DNA of 64,000 nucleotides from Streptomyces bicolor (GCF_000719285.1 NZ_JOFS01000037.1:1-64000), one strand, 5' to 3'. Positions 1 to 8,348 are shown, counted from the stretch's first letter. The notes: a model not told the origin generated them from the sequence alone. Numbers and translations: made by a program.

Positions 1-899
1 GCGTGGGGGCGCAGGAAGGGGCGGGTGGGGTCGAGGGGCGCTCCGGTGGGGGTGCCGCGCGCGGGCAGGAGCAGGGCCAGGTGCTCGTACACCTCCTGCG
101 CGGAGGCCGGCCGGTGCTGTGGGTCCTTCGCGAGCAGGCGCAGGACCAGGGCCTCGAGCGCCTCGGGGACCTCGGGGCGGATTCGGCGCACGGGCAGCGG
201 GGGCTCGTACAGATGCCGGTGCAGTACGCCCAGCGCCGTCGAGCCGGAGAAGGGGACGTCTCCGCTGAGGAGTTCGTGCAGGAGTACGCCGAGTGCGTAC
301 AGGTCGGTGTACGGGCCGACCGCGCCGCCCATCGCCTGCTCGGGGGCCATGTAGGCGGGCGAGCCGATGGGGGTGCCGGTGTGGGTGAGGCGGGTGGTGT
401 CGGCGTCCATGACGGAGGCGACGCCGAGGTCGAGGACGGTGACCGTGCCGTCCTGCTTCACCATCACGTTGCGCGGCTTGAGGTCGCGGTGGACGATCGG
501 CACGGCGTGCACGGCGCTCAGCACGGCGCACAGTTGCGCGGCGACCGCGACCGCCCACTGCCAGGGGTACGGGTCGTGCTCGGCGAGATGGTCGGAGAGG
601 TCGGCGCCGTCGACGTACTGCATGACGAGGAACAGCTCCTCGCCCTCGCTGCCCGCGTCGTGCACGGTGACGAGGCCGGGATGGTCGACCTGTGCGGTGA
701 CCCGGCACTCACGCACGAAGCGCCGGCGCAGCTCGTCCGCCTCCTGGCCCGCCACCTTGTCGGGGCGCAGCAGCTTCACCGCCACGCGCCGGTCGAGCCG
801 TTGGTCGTACGCCGTCCAGACCTGTCCCATGCCGCCCTGTCCTATGAGCGTGGACAGTTCATAGCGGCCTGCGACGACACGTCCTGTCGCCACGGTCAC
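1..899 (-). CDS. Serine/threonine protein kinase, C-terminus beyond the window
   Basis: Eukaryotic-type (Hanks) Ser/Thr kinase that phosphorylates unknown targets. About 299 N-terminal residues are in the window. Visible motifs: glycine loop GQGGMG near residue 20, ATP-binding Lys in VAVKLL near 42, catalytic loop HRDLKPRN near 137-144, metal-binding DLG (usual DFG) near 157-159, and the MAPEQ motif near 184-188. Kinase lobes fill almost everything seen, so any transmembrane or sensor region lies past position 1. The GTG at 899 forms a GTGA overlap with the stop of the upstream membrane-protein gene, implying translational coupling. An in-frame GTG at 893 with GGAAGG upstream is an alternative start. 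The family call is certain; the signal is unknown. Confidence 0.93.
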   Translation of the reverse strand, partial: MTVATGRVVAGRYELSTLIGQGGMGQVWTAYDQRLDRRVAVKLLRPDKVAGQEADELRRRFVRECRVTAQVDHPGLVTVHDAGSEGEELFLVMQYVDGADLSDHLAEHDPYPWQWAVAVAAQLCAVLSAVHAVPIVHRDLKPRNVMVKQDGTVTVLDLGVASVMDADTTRLTHTGTPIGSPAYMAPEQAMGGAVGPYTDLYALGVLLHELLSGDVPFSGSTALGVLHRHLYEPPLPVRRIRPEVPEALEALVLRLLAKDPQHRPASAQEVYEHLALLLPARGTPTGAPLDPTRPFLRPH

Positions 900-1528
900 C
901 TTCCGCCCTCGTGGTTGCCGTCCTGCCGGCCGTCGTGCTGGCGCAGATAGTCACTGAGCTCGTCGAGCTCGGCGCGCACCTGGTCGATGCGCGCGGGCGC
1001 GGGGCGCTGCGGGGCCGGGGGCGGCGGTACGGGGCTGTGGGGGGCGGCGTCGCGGGGCGGCGACGGTATCGGCGTGGGGGGTATCGGGGGCGACTGCGGC
1101 ACCGTCGCGGCGCTGTACGGCGACTGGGCTTGCGGATAGCCGTAGGCCGGGGGCGTGGGCTGCTGCGCCGGGTAGCCGGAGAAGCGGAGCTGGTGGAAGT
1201 GGCGTATGTCCGCGGAGAGGTAGTACGAGATCGACAGCACCATGCCGCCCAGGACGAGGGCGAAGCCCGTCCAGCCGCCCACGGTGTGGATCTCGTCGCC
1301 CGGCTCGGAACCCATCAGGTAGAGGCCGAGGATCTCCACCACGATCGAGGCCGCGAACAGCGCCCAGTCGAGCGCCTTGCGGGTCACGATGGCCAGGCGG
1401 AGCATCATCGTCCACATCAGCAGGCCGAAGCTCAGCACCGAGATCACGACGAAGAACACGCGCAGGAAGACCAGCCACCCGGTCGGCGGCGGCTGCTTCA
1501 CCGGCTGCGTGTAGCCGTGGCCGTGCAT
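896..1528 (-). CDS. Small membrane protein with proline-rich tail, coupled to the kinase
   Basis: A 210-residue protein that I cannot assign to a named family. Three hydrophobic segments fall near residues 12-30, 40-60 and 74-95. They are followed by a cytoplasmic-type Pro/Gln/Ala-rich stretch (about 105-180) and a short charged helix at the end. ATG 1528 was chosen because AGGAG precedes it by about 6 nt and the hydrophobic N-terminus starts directly after; longer in-frame starts lack a ribosome binding site. The stop overlaps the kinase GTG by 4 nt, so the two are one transcription unit. Inference: membrane partner or substrate of the kinase. No enzymatic motif is visible. Confidence 0.8.
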   Translation of the reverse strand: MHGHGYTQPVKQPPPTGWLVFLRVFFVVISVLSFGLLMWTMMLRLAIVTRKALDWALFAASIVVEILGLYLMGSEPGDEIHTVGGWTGFALVLGGMVLSISYYLSADIRHFHQLRFSGYPAQQPTPPAYGYPQAQSPYSAATVPQSPPIPPTPIPSPPRDAAPHSPVPPPPAPQRPAPARIDQVRAELDELSDYLRQHDGRQDGNHEGGR

Positions 1529-1720
1529 GGCTGCTCCTGATGCCTGAAGTTGACGTACGAGGTGGACCGCCCCTGCCCGGTGCGGCACAACCTCGGTCGT
1601 GCGATTGTCGCTTCGAGCGTATAGGTCGACACCGACATACGGTCACCGGTTGTACCGAACCGTTGTCGTGCTGATCACTTCGCACGACGGCGCAGGTCGG
1701 GCGGAGGCTCGGCTTCCGGG

Positions 1721-3874
1721 TCAGTCGGGTGCGACTGTCCCGTCCGTCAGGCCGTCGTACATGCCGCGTACCAGTTGTTCCCCGAGCCGGCCCGCGTGCC
1801 TGAGCGCCCGTTCGAACTCGTCGAGTGCGCGGAAGCGCGCGCCGTAGCGGCGTTGTTCGTCCAGCGGGAGCCGGGGCAGTTGGAGGCGGCGCACGTCGAG
1901 GCGGGTGGCGGTGGAGGCGTAGCTGCTGGCCTGGCGGTTGTTGGCGGTGCCGCGCAGGAAGCCGGCGAGGAACCAGGGGTCGAGCGCCGTGGGATCGGGG
2001 CGCAGCAGCACCAGGTTGCGCCCCAGGGCGGCGCCGCCGGTCGCCTCGTCGATCACGCGCGCGATGGAGCCGCCGCCCACGACCGGCACGACGACATCGC
2101 CGGGTTCGGTCAGCACGGCTTCCTCGTCGCTCTCGGGCAGCGTCCCGGAGGGGGCCGTTCCGGCGAGCACGTCATGATCGGTGAGAACGGGCACGCGCGC
2201 GTGGCCGCCGTTTCCGCCGGTCCGCATCGTCAGGGCGCCCCCGCGCGCGAGTTCGCCGAGGGTGGTGAGCGGCCAGCGGGCGGGCTGCGTGGCGTCGGCG
2301 GGCGACGGGGTGAGGTCGGCGGTCAGCCGCAGGGTCTCGCCGAGGCGCTCGCGCACGGCCGTGAGCTGCTCGGCGCCGTCGGCCGCCGTGGGGGGCGGGA
2401 GATGACGCGCCGGGGCGAGGTCCACGTCGTCGTCGAGGAGCTCGATGACGGGCAACGAGCGGGCCAGGCCCGGGCGTTCGTCGAGCGAGCCGATGGGGGT
2501 CCCCCCGCTCGAGCGAAGCCGAGAGTGGGGGAGGTCGTGGACGCGCCAGGCGTCGAGCACGGCACCCCGCACCGCCTCCCAGTCCGGCCCGCCACGCCCC
2601 GCACCGGCGAACTGCCCCACATCGACGAGCAGCACCTCCGACTGCCCCACCGCCCGGTCGGGCCGGCGCAGCACCCACAGGTGCAGTGGGATGTTGTACG
2701 GCGGTGCCGCGCCCACCGGCAGGGCGATCACGGCGCGCAGCGCACCGCGCCGCAGCAGGTCGGCGCGGATACGGCGGCCGGAGCGGCGGGAGGCGGCGGC
2801 GGGCGGCATGAGCAGGACGGCGGTGCCGCCGTCCTTGAGGCGCGCGAGGGCGTGCTGCACCCAGGCCAGCTCGGACTCGTTGCGGGCCGGGAAGCCGAAC
2901 TCCCAGCGGGGGTCGTAGGCGAGTTCGTCGTGCCCCCAGTTGCGCTCGTTGAACGGTGGGTGGCACAGCACGGCGTCGGCCCGCAGCCCGGGGTGCGCGT
3001 CGGCCCGCAGGGTGTCACCGACGGCACCGCTCACCGCGGCCCGGGTCTGCAGGGCGAGCCGGAGCGCGGTGAGCGCGGCGAGTTCGGGGGCGCTGTCCTG
3101 GGCGTACACCTCCTGGTCGGGGCGGTCGGCGACGGCTCGCAGGAGGGCGCCGGTGCCACAGGCCGGGTCGAGGACGGTGCGGGCGGTGCCCGACAGATCG
3201 GCCAAGTCGACCATAAGGGCGGCGAGTTCGGCGGGGGTGAGCGTGTACTGGCGCGGGTTGGCGTCCAGGTGCCTGCCGAGCAGGAACTCGAACGTCTGAC
3301 GGGCGCCCAGCTCGGCGGCCAGTTCGGCGGTGCCGCGGAGGAGGGGGGCGGAGGGGAGGAGGTCGGGGCTGGTGGGGACGCGGACGGCGGGGGTGGGGGT
3401 GGCCAGTGCGCCGGAACCGTTCACACCGGAATCAGCGTGAGCCTGCGACGCCGTGTTCACAGAGTCCGGAGTGTTCACACCGAACCTCGGCACAAGCACC
3501 TGCTCCAGCGCCCCGGGCAGCATCGCGGCGAGCCGCTCGTCGGAACCGGCGCAGATCTCCAGCCAAACGGTGGGCCGGTCATGGATGAGCAGGAGGACGC
3601 AGCCGGCGTGGAGCAGCGCGGTGACCGGGCCCTGGGGATGGCCGGCGAGCTGCTGCCAGACGCGTTCCCGCAGGGGGACCTCGGCGAGTTTGCCCTGCTT
3701 GCGCAGCCAGGCCTCGACCTCGGCGAGGGCGAAGGAAGGGCTGGTCTCGGTGCCCCCGACCGGCTTGGGGAAGTCGGCGTGACGGCGGCGCCAGTTGCTC
3801 ACGGCAGCGCGTCCCACGCCGGCGAGCCGGGCGATCCCGGCGGCGGTCACCTCTGTCGCGTTGTCCTGCTGCAC
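1721..3874 (-). CDS. N-6 DNA methylase (HsdM-like) with N-terminal helix-turn-helix
   Basis: Predicted adenine-N6 DNA methyltransferase of 717 residues. An N-terminal helix-turn-helix (AGIARLAGVGRAAVSNW, about 12-28) precedes a methylase core. The SAM-binding motif DPACGTG lies near residue 236. The catalytic motif is HPPF near 303, where most relatives have NPPF. The C-terminal third resembles a type I specificity/target-recognition region. The start is GTG 3874, with GGGGAG 7 nt upstream; ATG 3922 is an alternative without a good binding site. No restriction gene is adjacent, so it looks like a solitary methylase or regulator. Two oddities: a 43-bp dispersed repeat is read through in frame near residues 447-461, and GTTCACA words recur inside the gene and upstream of it. 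Confidence 0.85.
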   Translation of the reverse strand: MQQDNATEVTAAGIARLAGVGRAAVSNWRRRHADFPKPVGGTETSPSFALAEVEAWLRKQGKLAEVPLRERVWQQLAGHPQGPVTALLHAGCVLLLIHDRPTVWLEICAGSDERLAAMLPGALEQVLVPRFGVNTPDSVNTASQAHADSGVNGSGALATPTPAVRVPTSPDLLPSAPLLRGTAELAAELGARQTFEFLLGRHLDANPRQYTLTPAELAALMVDLADLSGTARTVLDPACGTGALLRAVADRPDQEVYAQDSAPELAALTALRLALQTRAAVSGAVGDTLRADAHPGLRADAVLCHPPFNERNWGHDELAYDPRWEFGFPARNESELAWVQHALARLKDGGTAVLLMPPAAASRRSGRRIRADLLRRGALRAVIALPVGAAPPYNIPLHLWVLRRPDRAVGQSEVLLVDVGQFAGAGRGGPDWEAVRGAVLDAWRVHDLPHSRLRSSGGTPIGSLDERPGLARSLPVIELLDDDVDLAPARHLPPPTAADGAEQLTAVRERLGETLRLTADLTPSPADATQPARWPLTTLGELARGGALTMRTGGNGGHARVPVLTDHDVLAGTAPSGTLPESDEEAVLTEPGDVVVPVVGGGSIARVIDEATGGAALGRNLVLLRPDPTALDPWFLAGFLRGTANNRQASSYASTATRLDVRRLQLPRLPLDEQRRYGARFRALDEFERALRHAGRLGEQLVRGMYDGLTDGTVAPD
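2492..2534. repeat. 43-bp dispersed repeat inside the methylase gene (copy 1)
   Basis: GATGGGGGTCCCCCC at one end and GTGGGGGAGG at the other, with a GCTCGAGCGAAGCC core. The reverse complement matches 33698-33740 in 40 of 43 positions. It contributes the in-frame peptide LPHSRLRSSGGTP to the methylase. The ends are partly self-complementary (GGGGGTCCCCC). Confidence 0.85.
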
Positions 3875-3979
3875 CCGCCCGCTCCCCTCGTCGTCCCCGC
3901 GTTCGCGTGTGGCGCCGAGCATACCGACGTACGCAAGATCGACCCATTCACGGTCGTGTACACACTCCTTCTCGTCAAT

Positions 3980-4000
3980 CGTGTTGACTCGGTTCACACG
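3980..4000. promoter_or_regulatory. Candidate operator for the methylase gene
   Basis: Imperfect dyad with arms CGTGTTGAC and GTTCACACG around a 3-bp centre; 7 of 9 arm positions pair. It lies about 105 bp upstream of the methylase start and 76 bp upstream of the divergent gene. GTTCACA words recur inside the methylase gene at 3419-3427, 3456-3462 and 3474-3480. The N-terminal HTH of the methylase would be a natural ligand; this is inference. Confidence 0.35.
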
Positions 4001-4075
4001 CTCTGCTCTTATTGACCAAGCGAACGAGCGACCGCCGATCGGCGGCAGTCGCCGCGCCTGGGGAGGGACACAGTC

Positions 4076-4765
4076 ATGGGCATGAAGGGCAAGATCGCGC
4101 TGGGCGCCGTCGTGGGGATCGTGGTCATCGGCACCGCGTCGGCGAACGCCGGGAGCGGCGGCACCGGCGACTCCGGCAGCGGCGACAAGGGCTCTTCGGC
4201 GTCCACGGAGCGCAGGGGCGGCGGCGAGCGGGAAGGCAAGGACGCGGCCGAAGTCGCCGAGAAGAAGGCCGCGTTCGCGGGGGACGGCGACTTCCAGGTC
4301 GGTACGGACGTCAAGCCCGGCACCTACCGCACCACGGGCAACACCGACGGCATGTGCTACTGGGAGCGCGCCAAGGACTCCTCGGGCGAGATGGACTCGC
4401 TGCTGGCCAACGACAACGTGACCGGCACGAGCTACGTCACCGTCAAGGCCGGCGACAAGCTCTTCACGTCGAGCGGCTGCAATGACTGGGAGGCAGTCGA
4501 CGAGAAGGCGAAGGGCTCCCCCGCCTCGACGATGGCCGGCGAGGGCGGCATGTTCAGAGTCGGCGTCGACATCGCCCCGGGCACCTACAAGTCCGCCGGC
4601 AACACCGACGACTCCTGCTACTGGGAGCGCTCCAAGGACGCCGAGCACGGCATCGACTCGATCATCGCGAACAACAACGTGACCGGTACGGCCGTCGTCA
4701 CGATCAGCGCGTCGGACGCGTACTTCAAGACGACCGGCTGCCAGGACTGGAAGAAGTCCGGCTGA
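4076..4765 (+). CDS. Secreted or membrane-tethered protein with a duplicated ~60-residue domain
   Basis: 229 residues: a hydrophobic N-terminus (KIALGAVVGIVVIGTASANA, about 5-24) resembling a signal peptide or anchor, then a Gly/Ser/Lys-rich linker, then two copies of one domain near residues 78-140 and 156-226. Each copy has the pattern F-x-VG-x-D-[VI]-x-PGTY, then GN TD, CYWER, N-x-x-V-T-GT and a closing Cys-x-D-W, so each probably holds one disulfide. GGGAGGGA precedes ATG 4076. The family occurs in Streptomyces extracytoplasmic proteins; its function is unknown to me. It is divergent from the methylase gene. Confidence 0.8.
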   Translation: MGMKGKIALGAVVGIVVIGTASANAGSGGTGDSGSGDKGSSASTERRGGGEREGKDAAEVAEKKAAFAGDGDFQVGTDVKPGTYRTTGNTDGMCYWERAKDSSGEMDSLLANDNVTGTSYVTVKAGDKLFTSSGCNDWEAVDEKAKGSPASTMAGEGGMFRVGVDIAPGTYKSAGNTDDSCYWERSKDAEHGIDSIIANNNVTGTAVVTISASDAYFKTTGCQDWKKSG

Positions 4766-4793
4766 CCCGGTCGGTTCCTACGGCACGACCGGG
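4766..4793. terminator. Hairpin terminator after the duplicated-domain gene
   Basis: Perfect 8-bp stem CCCGGTCG / CGACCGGG with a 12-nt loop, starting right after the TGA stop. There is no T-tract, as is common in Streptomyces. Confidence 0.5.
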
Positions 4794-4866
4794 GGCCGCA
4801 GCGGCGTACGGCGAATCCTCACGACTCGGGCGCCGGGCACCTCGACGGCGCCACCGCGGACGGGAC

Positions 4867-5628
4867 TCACAGCGGGTGCCGCATCCACACGTTGGGCTCG
4901 ACATACACCGCGTAGTCCCGCTCCGGCTCGCACCGCACCGGCACCAGAGCGCCGGGAACCTCGATGTCGCCCGCGGCGTCGAACGGCAGGCCGGTCCAGC
5001 TGCGCCACTGCTCCAGGGAGCCGGCGACGGTCATGGAGGCCGGGGCTATGGAGTCGATGGTGGCGCCCGCGCGCGCGTGGACGCGCAGCCAGGGGTCGTG
5101 GGGCAGGCCGTCGGGGCGTACGCGGTGGGCGTACTCCTCGATGGGGGTGCGCGGTTCGAGGTGTTTGGCGTTGGGCCGGACCGGGGCGACGACCTCGCTG
5201 AAGCCGTGGGCCCTTGCGTTGTCGCGCATCGCGGAGAGCATCCGGGCGGACAGGCCGCCGCTCTGGGCGTGCGGGGCGATGACGACGGAGATGGCACTGA
5301 CCGTGTCAGGGCGGATGCCGCGACGCAGGTCGGCGAAGGCCCACGTCAGCACCTCGTCCCAACCGCGGACGGGCAGCCGGCCACGGCCCTCGGCGGCGAG
5401 GGCGAACGGCACGCTGTGGGCATGGGCGACGACCTCGCCGTTCTCGTCCTCGGCGAACTGCACGTACTCCGGGAGTTCGCGGGCGATCCGGCTGTAGTGG
5501 GCGTTGCCCACGAGGTCTTGGATCACGAACTCCGGCCAGGTGTCCGCCATGTCGACGACCCGCTCCAGCATCTCGGGGCGTTCGGCGAGGGTCGATATCT
5601 TCAACTCCATGGCCGTCACCGTAGGCAT
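4867..5628 (-). CDS. GNAT-like N-acetyltransferase
   Basis: 253 residues; a likely GCN5-related acetyltransferase of unknown substrate. The central part SAISVVIAPHAQSGGLSARML (around residues 115-135) matches the beta4-alpha3 acetyl-CoA loop, and VVAPVRPNAK follows as the next strand. The protein is longer than a minimal GNAT (about 150), with extra N- and C-terminal segments. The start is uncertain: ATG 5628, an internal GTG and ATG 5610 are all in frame and none has a strong ribosome binding site. It runs convergent to the duplicated-domain gene, and there is no operon partner. Confidence 0.7.
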   Translation of the reverse strand: MPTVTAMELKISTLAERPEMLERVVDMADTWPEFVIQDLVGNAHYSRIARELPEYVQFAEDENGEVVAHAHSVPFALAAEGRGRLPVRGWDEVLTWAFADLRRGIRPDTVSAISVVIAPHAQSGGLSARMLSAMRDNARAHGFSEVVAPVRPNAKHLEPRTPIEEYAHRVRPDGLPHDPWLRVHARAGATIDSIAPASMTVAGSLEQWRSWTGLPFDAAGDIEVPGALVPVRCEPERDYAVYVEPNVWMRHPL

Positions 5629-5648
5629 GGGGCGGCTGCGCCGGAAAG

Positions 5649-5771
5649 CCGTTTTCGACGCGCCTCCTTGGTCGGGCCGTCGACCCGTACGAGGTCGAGG
5701 AGGTCGTCGGCGAGGTCCCGGCGCTTGCCCTCGGGCCGGCGGGATGCGCCCAGCTCCCAGTCGTACTCAGT
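5649..5771 (-). pseudogene. Remnant of an HNH (DUF1524/GmrSD-type) nuclease
   Basis: About 41 codons read EYDWELGASRRPEGKRRDLA and continue with DDLLDLVRVDG. This aligns with residues SYSWQMGSSRWPESKREQLA followed by NDVLNLMPVEG of the intact HNH lipoprotein 1.3 kb away, roughly 40% identical. The fragment begins at the stop codon of the intervening DUF6183-like gene and lacks the DHVVP active-site motif, a start codon and the C-terminal part. It is best read as a broken duplicate left by rearrangement. Confidence 0.6.
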
Positions 5772-6894
5772 CGGTGTCCGTCGCGGCCAGCACCGCCAGC
5801 CGTCGGCGTTCCGGAGACACCGCGGCCAGGCCGATGTCCCAGGCCACCTGCTGGAACCACTTCGTGTCGGCGCCGAAGGCGTACCACGTGCACGCTCGGG
5901 CACGTGCCTCGACCGCCTCCGCGGAGTCGTCCTCCGCGCCCCCGCAGAGGTGGGCCAGGGACTGCCACGCGGCCAGCCGGCCGTAGGCTCCGCAGGCGCC
6001 GGAGTTGTAGGCCCCTCCCGTGGACGCGGCGGCGAAAAGCACTCGCCACGCCTGGTCATGCGGACAGACCGCGATCGAGAACCCGGTCTTCTTCCCCGCG
6101 CCTTTCAAGCACTCCAGCCCCAGCGCCGGCAACAGGCTCGGTACCGAACCCTCCTCCAGAGGCTCTGCCAGTTCGAAGACTCGTGCCTCGATCCGGCCGT
6201 TCGACTCCTCGGCCCAGTTCGCCACAGCCGCACCGATCCCCGCGGCCGTAGTTTCGGTCGTCGTCTCCTCGACCGGTGGAACGTGCCCTCCGGTGACGAC
6301 TCCCACGCCGTGGCCCGCCGACGGTCCGTACGGCATCGAGAAGCTGCTGCCGTGGACGCTGTAGCTCGGCAGTGCCGGCTGCCCTTCCACGTCGGACAGC
6401 GCCAACGGCAGCCATCCCAGAGGATGGTGCCTCCAGTGCGGCGATGTCGCCCACTGTGCGATCCCCGGTATCTCCGTCACGCCGACGCCCCTGAGCACCA
6501 GTTCGTGAACGAGGCAGGCACGCAGCTCCTCCGAGGCTTTCCCGCTGAACGCCACGGCCAGTTCCTCCGCCGGGTGGCTCGATGCCAGCAAGGAGGCTGC
6601 GTAACGGTCCAGCTTCCGGTCGCCGACCTCCGCCGAGGAGACCAGACGCAGCGCCTGGGCGACGATCCCGGAACCGGGGGTGGTGGTCAGCAGGCGGAGC
6701 AGGTGATCAAAGACGCTTCGGTACTGCCAGACCCGCCTGCTGTCCGAGCCGTACGCCCGGGCGAGCGCGATCCCGAGGTCCGCGGCAAAGGCGGCGTCCC
6801 CGCTTGCGAGGCGGCTGTCGAGCACGTTCCACACGTCGGTGACGCTCTTCAGCTCTGGCAGGTTCCTCACGATTTCCTGTATGCGATCAGCCAC
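5767..6894 (-). CDS. DUF6183-like protein of unknown function
   Basis: 375 residues, soluble and helix-rich, with no signal peptide. Conserved-looking blocks are ELRACLVHELVLRGV, WRHHPLGWLPL, NGRIEAR and a C-terminus ending in LAVLAATDTD. From memory these belong to the Streptomyces DUF6183 family, whose function is unknown. GTG 6894 has no ribosome binding site, but TACGCT at 6902-6907 stands 7 nt before it, consistent with a leaderless mRNA. Third positions are less GC-rich than in core genes nearby, suggesting acquisition. The gene lies between an HNH fragment and an intact HNH gene, in the same orientation. Confidence 0.7.
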   Translation of the reverse strand: MADRIQEIVRNLPELKSVTDVWNVLDSRLASGDAAFAADLGIALARAYGSDSRRVWQYRSVFDHLLRLLTTTPGSGIVAQALRLVSSAEVGDRKLDRYAASLLASSHPAEELAVAFSGKASEELRACLVHELVLRGVGVTEIPGIAQWATSPHWRHHPLGWLPLALSDVEGQPALPSYSVHGSSFSMPYGPSAGHGVGVVTGGHVPPVEETTTETTAAGIGAAVANWAEESNGRIEARVFELAEPLEEGSVPSLLPALGLECLKGAGKKTGFSIAVCPHDQAWRVLFAAASTGGAYNSGACGAYGRLAAWQSLAHLCGGAEDDSAEAVEARARACTWYAFGADTKWFQQVAWDIGLAAVSPERRRLAVLAATDTD

Positions 6895-6959
6895 GCCATG
6901 GAGCGTACGTGTCCGGCAGCTCGAAACCGAGCGCGTTTCCCCAGTTCACCGGGCCACTG

Positions 6960-7724
6960 TCAGCCGCCGCACTGCTTCAGCATCATCGCCTTGTCCGGTG
7001 CCGTCACCGCAAGGCCGTACTTGAGGGCGACCTGCGCGAAGCGGACGGCGTAGGCGCACCTGATCTGTTTGTCGGGCGGCAGCCAGGACGCGGGTCCGGA
7101 ATCGCCCTTGGCCGAGTTGGCTCGCCCCTCGACCGGCATGAGATTCAGTACGTCGTTGGCGAGTTGCTCGCGCTTGCTCTCCGGCCAGCGCGAGGAGCCC
7201 ATCTGCCAGCTGTAGGACAACGGCACCACGTGATCTATCTGCACCTCGGCGGCCTGCTGCTTGCGCCACTTGATGGTCGTCCCGGTGTACGGGTCGTCCA
7301 GCGTCATGGCGATGACCACGCAGTCGGAGCCGGTCCGGTAACGAAGGTTCTGACCGTCACGACGAATCAGATCGTTTCGGGTGTCACACCCGTTCCTCGC
7401 CAGCGGCACCCCGTCGGCCGTGTCCATCCAGGCGTAGCCGAACTCGTCCCGCTCGTAGCCCGTCCTGGGGCCGCGGCCCTTCGTCGCCACCTTCTCGATG
7501 AGCACCCGTGCCTCGGCCCGATCGGCGTCCGACGTGAGGGGCGCGAGCCCCGGTTTCGTGCCGTCCGGGTTGTCGAGCGGGCTGGTGCCGCGGCCGGAGC
7601 CCGTGGCGGGGACGGAACCGGAAGGCTCGCTGTCCACGGGTAGGTCGACGTTCTCGCATCCCGTCAGCACCAGCACCATGCCGAGCATCACCGCGGCGCT
7701 CGCCGCCCCGCCCCTCAGACGCAT
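6960..7724 (-). CDS. Secreted HNH nuclease-family lipoprotein (DUF1524/GmrSD C-terminal type)
   Basis: 254 residues. The N-terminus is a lipoprotein signal peptide with lipobox LTGC (Cys23), so the product is predicted to be exported and lipid-anchored. After a Ser/Gly-rich linker comes an HNH-type fold: QIDHVVPLSYSW carries the DH..P signature, and the later NLMPVEGRANSAKGD supplies the Asn and Lys typical of this family. Paired cysteines (GCDTRND, GSDCVV, IRCAYA) suggest disulfides outside the cell. A GGGGAGG site precedes the start; GTG 7727 is equally possible. Probably an extracellular nuclease; the substrate is not evident. Confidence 0.85.
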   Translation of the reverse strand: MRLRGGAASAAVMLGMVLVLTGCENVDLPVDSEPSGSVPATGSGRGTSPLDNPDGTKPGLAPLTSDADRAEARVLIEKVATKGRGPRTGYERDEFGYAWMDTADGVPLARNGCDTRNDLIRRDGQNLRYRTGSDCVVIAMTLDDPYTGTTIKWRKQQAAEVQIDHVVPLSYSWQMGSSRWPESKREQLANDVLNLMPVEGRANSAKGDSGPASWLPPDKQIRCAYAVRFAQVALKYGLAVTAPDKAMMLKQCGG

Positions 7725-7916
7725 CACGATGCGCCCCTCCCCTTGCCGCCGGTTCCGCCTCGCACAGGCGGTTTTCCCTGGTACTCCGTCGCGAACACGG
7801 TAGCGACCCGGCGCACGGCGGCATTCAAGAGGTCCAGACCAGAACGGTCTCAGTCGCGCATACTTCGCAACCCGGGCGTATCGTCGGTGGTGAATCACCT
7901 CTGGAAGGAGCTCTGC

Positions 7917-8099
7917 ATGGGCATCTTCGACAGGTTCAAGAACCGCCAGGCGCAGGACAAGACCAGGGACGTGTCCGACGCCGCAGAACGCAAGGTCAAC
8001 GAGAAGACGGGCAACAAGTACGAGCGCCAGGTCGATGACGCGCAGCAGCGGATGGAGCGCGAACTCGGCATGGACCGCGACCGGCCCGAGCAGCCGTAA
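7917..8099 (+). CDS. Small Rv0909-like antitoxin-family protein
   Basis: 60 residues, highly charged and helical (MGIFDRFKNRQAQDKTRDVS, then a Lys/Glu/Asp-rich stretch). This resembles the small Rv0909-type putative antitoxins and stress proteins common in actinobacteria. A strong GGAAGGAG site lies 6 nt upstream of ATG 7917. No toxin gene is adjacent on the same strand, so the toxin-antitoxin label is weak; it may simply be a small general-stress protein. Confidence 0.65.
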   Translation: MGIFDRFKNRQAQDKTRDVSDAAERKVNEKTGNKYERQVDDAQQRMERELGMDRDRPEQP

Positions 8100-8290
8100 G
8101 GCCGCAGACCACGGAGGACCAGGAGCCCCGCCGGGCACGGCGCCGGCGCGGGGGCGGTCCGCGAGGGCGCGCCCCCGACGCCTCTGCCGGCGCCCGCGGC
8201 ACGGCCGGGCTTTCGCTTGAACCACCTTGAGAACAGGGGCCGTCCGCGGAGACTCAGCTCCCGCGGGCGGCTTCGCGCTGCCACCACCGG

Positions 8291-8348
8291 CCCACCATCG
8301 ACCTTCGACCACCGCCGACTGCCGACCGCCCACCATCGACCTCCGACC
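8291..8348. repeat. Direct repeat in a 323-bp gene-free stretch (8100-8422)
   Basis: CCCACCATCGACCT[TC]CGACC occurs at 8291-8310 and 8329-8348, period 38, separated by GCCGAC-rich sequence. The rest of 8100-8422 is GC-rich with low complexity; I see no credible gene or clean terminator in it. Confidence 0.55.

Noticed and set aside
1775..4015. Long open frame on the + strand opposite the methylase gene
   Set aside because: Gly/Arg/His-rich shadow frame caused by high GC; no family features, while the minus strand encodes a clear methylase.
7917..8099. Complete toxin-antitoxin module at the small Rv0909-like gene
   Set aside because: No toxin gene follows; the next 320 bp are gene-free and the next gene is on the other strand.
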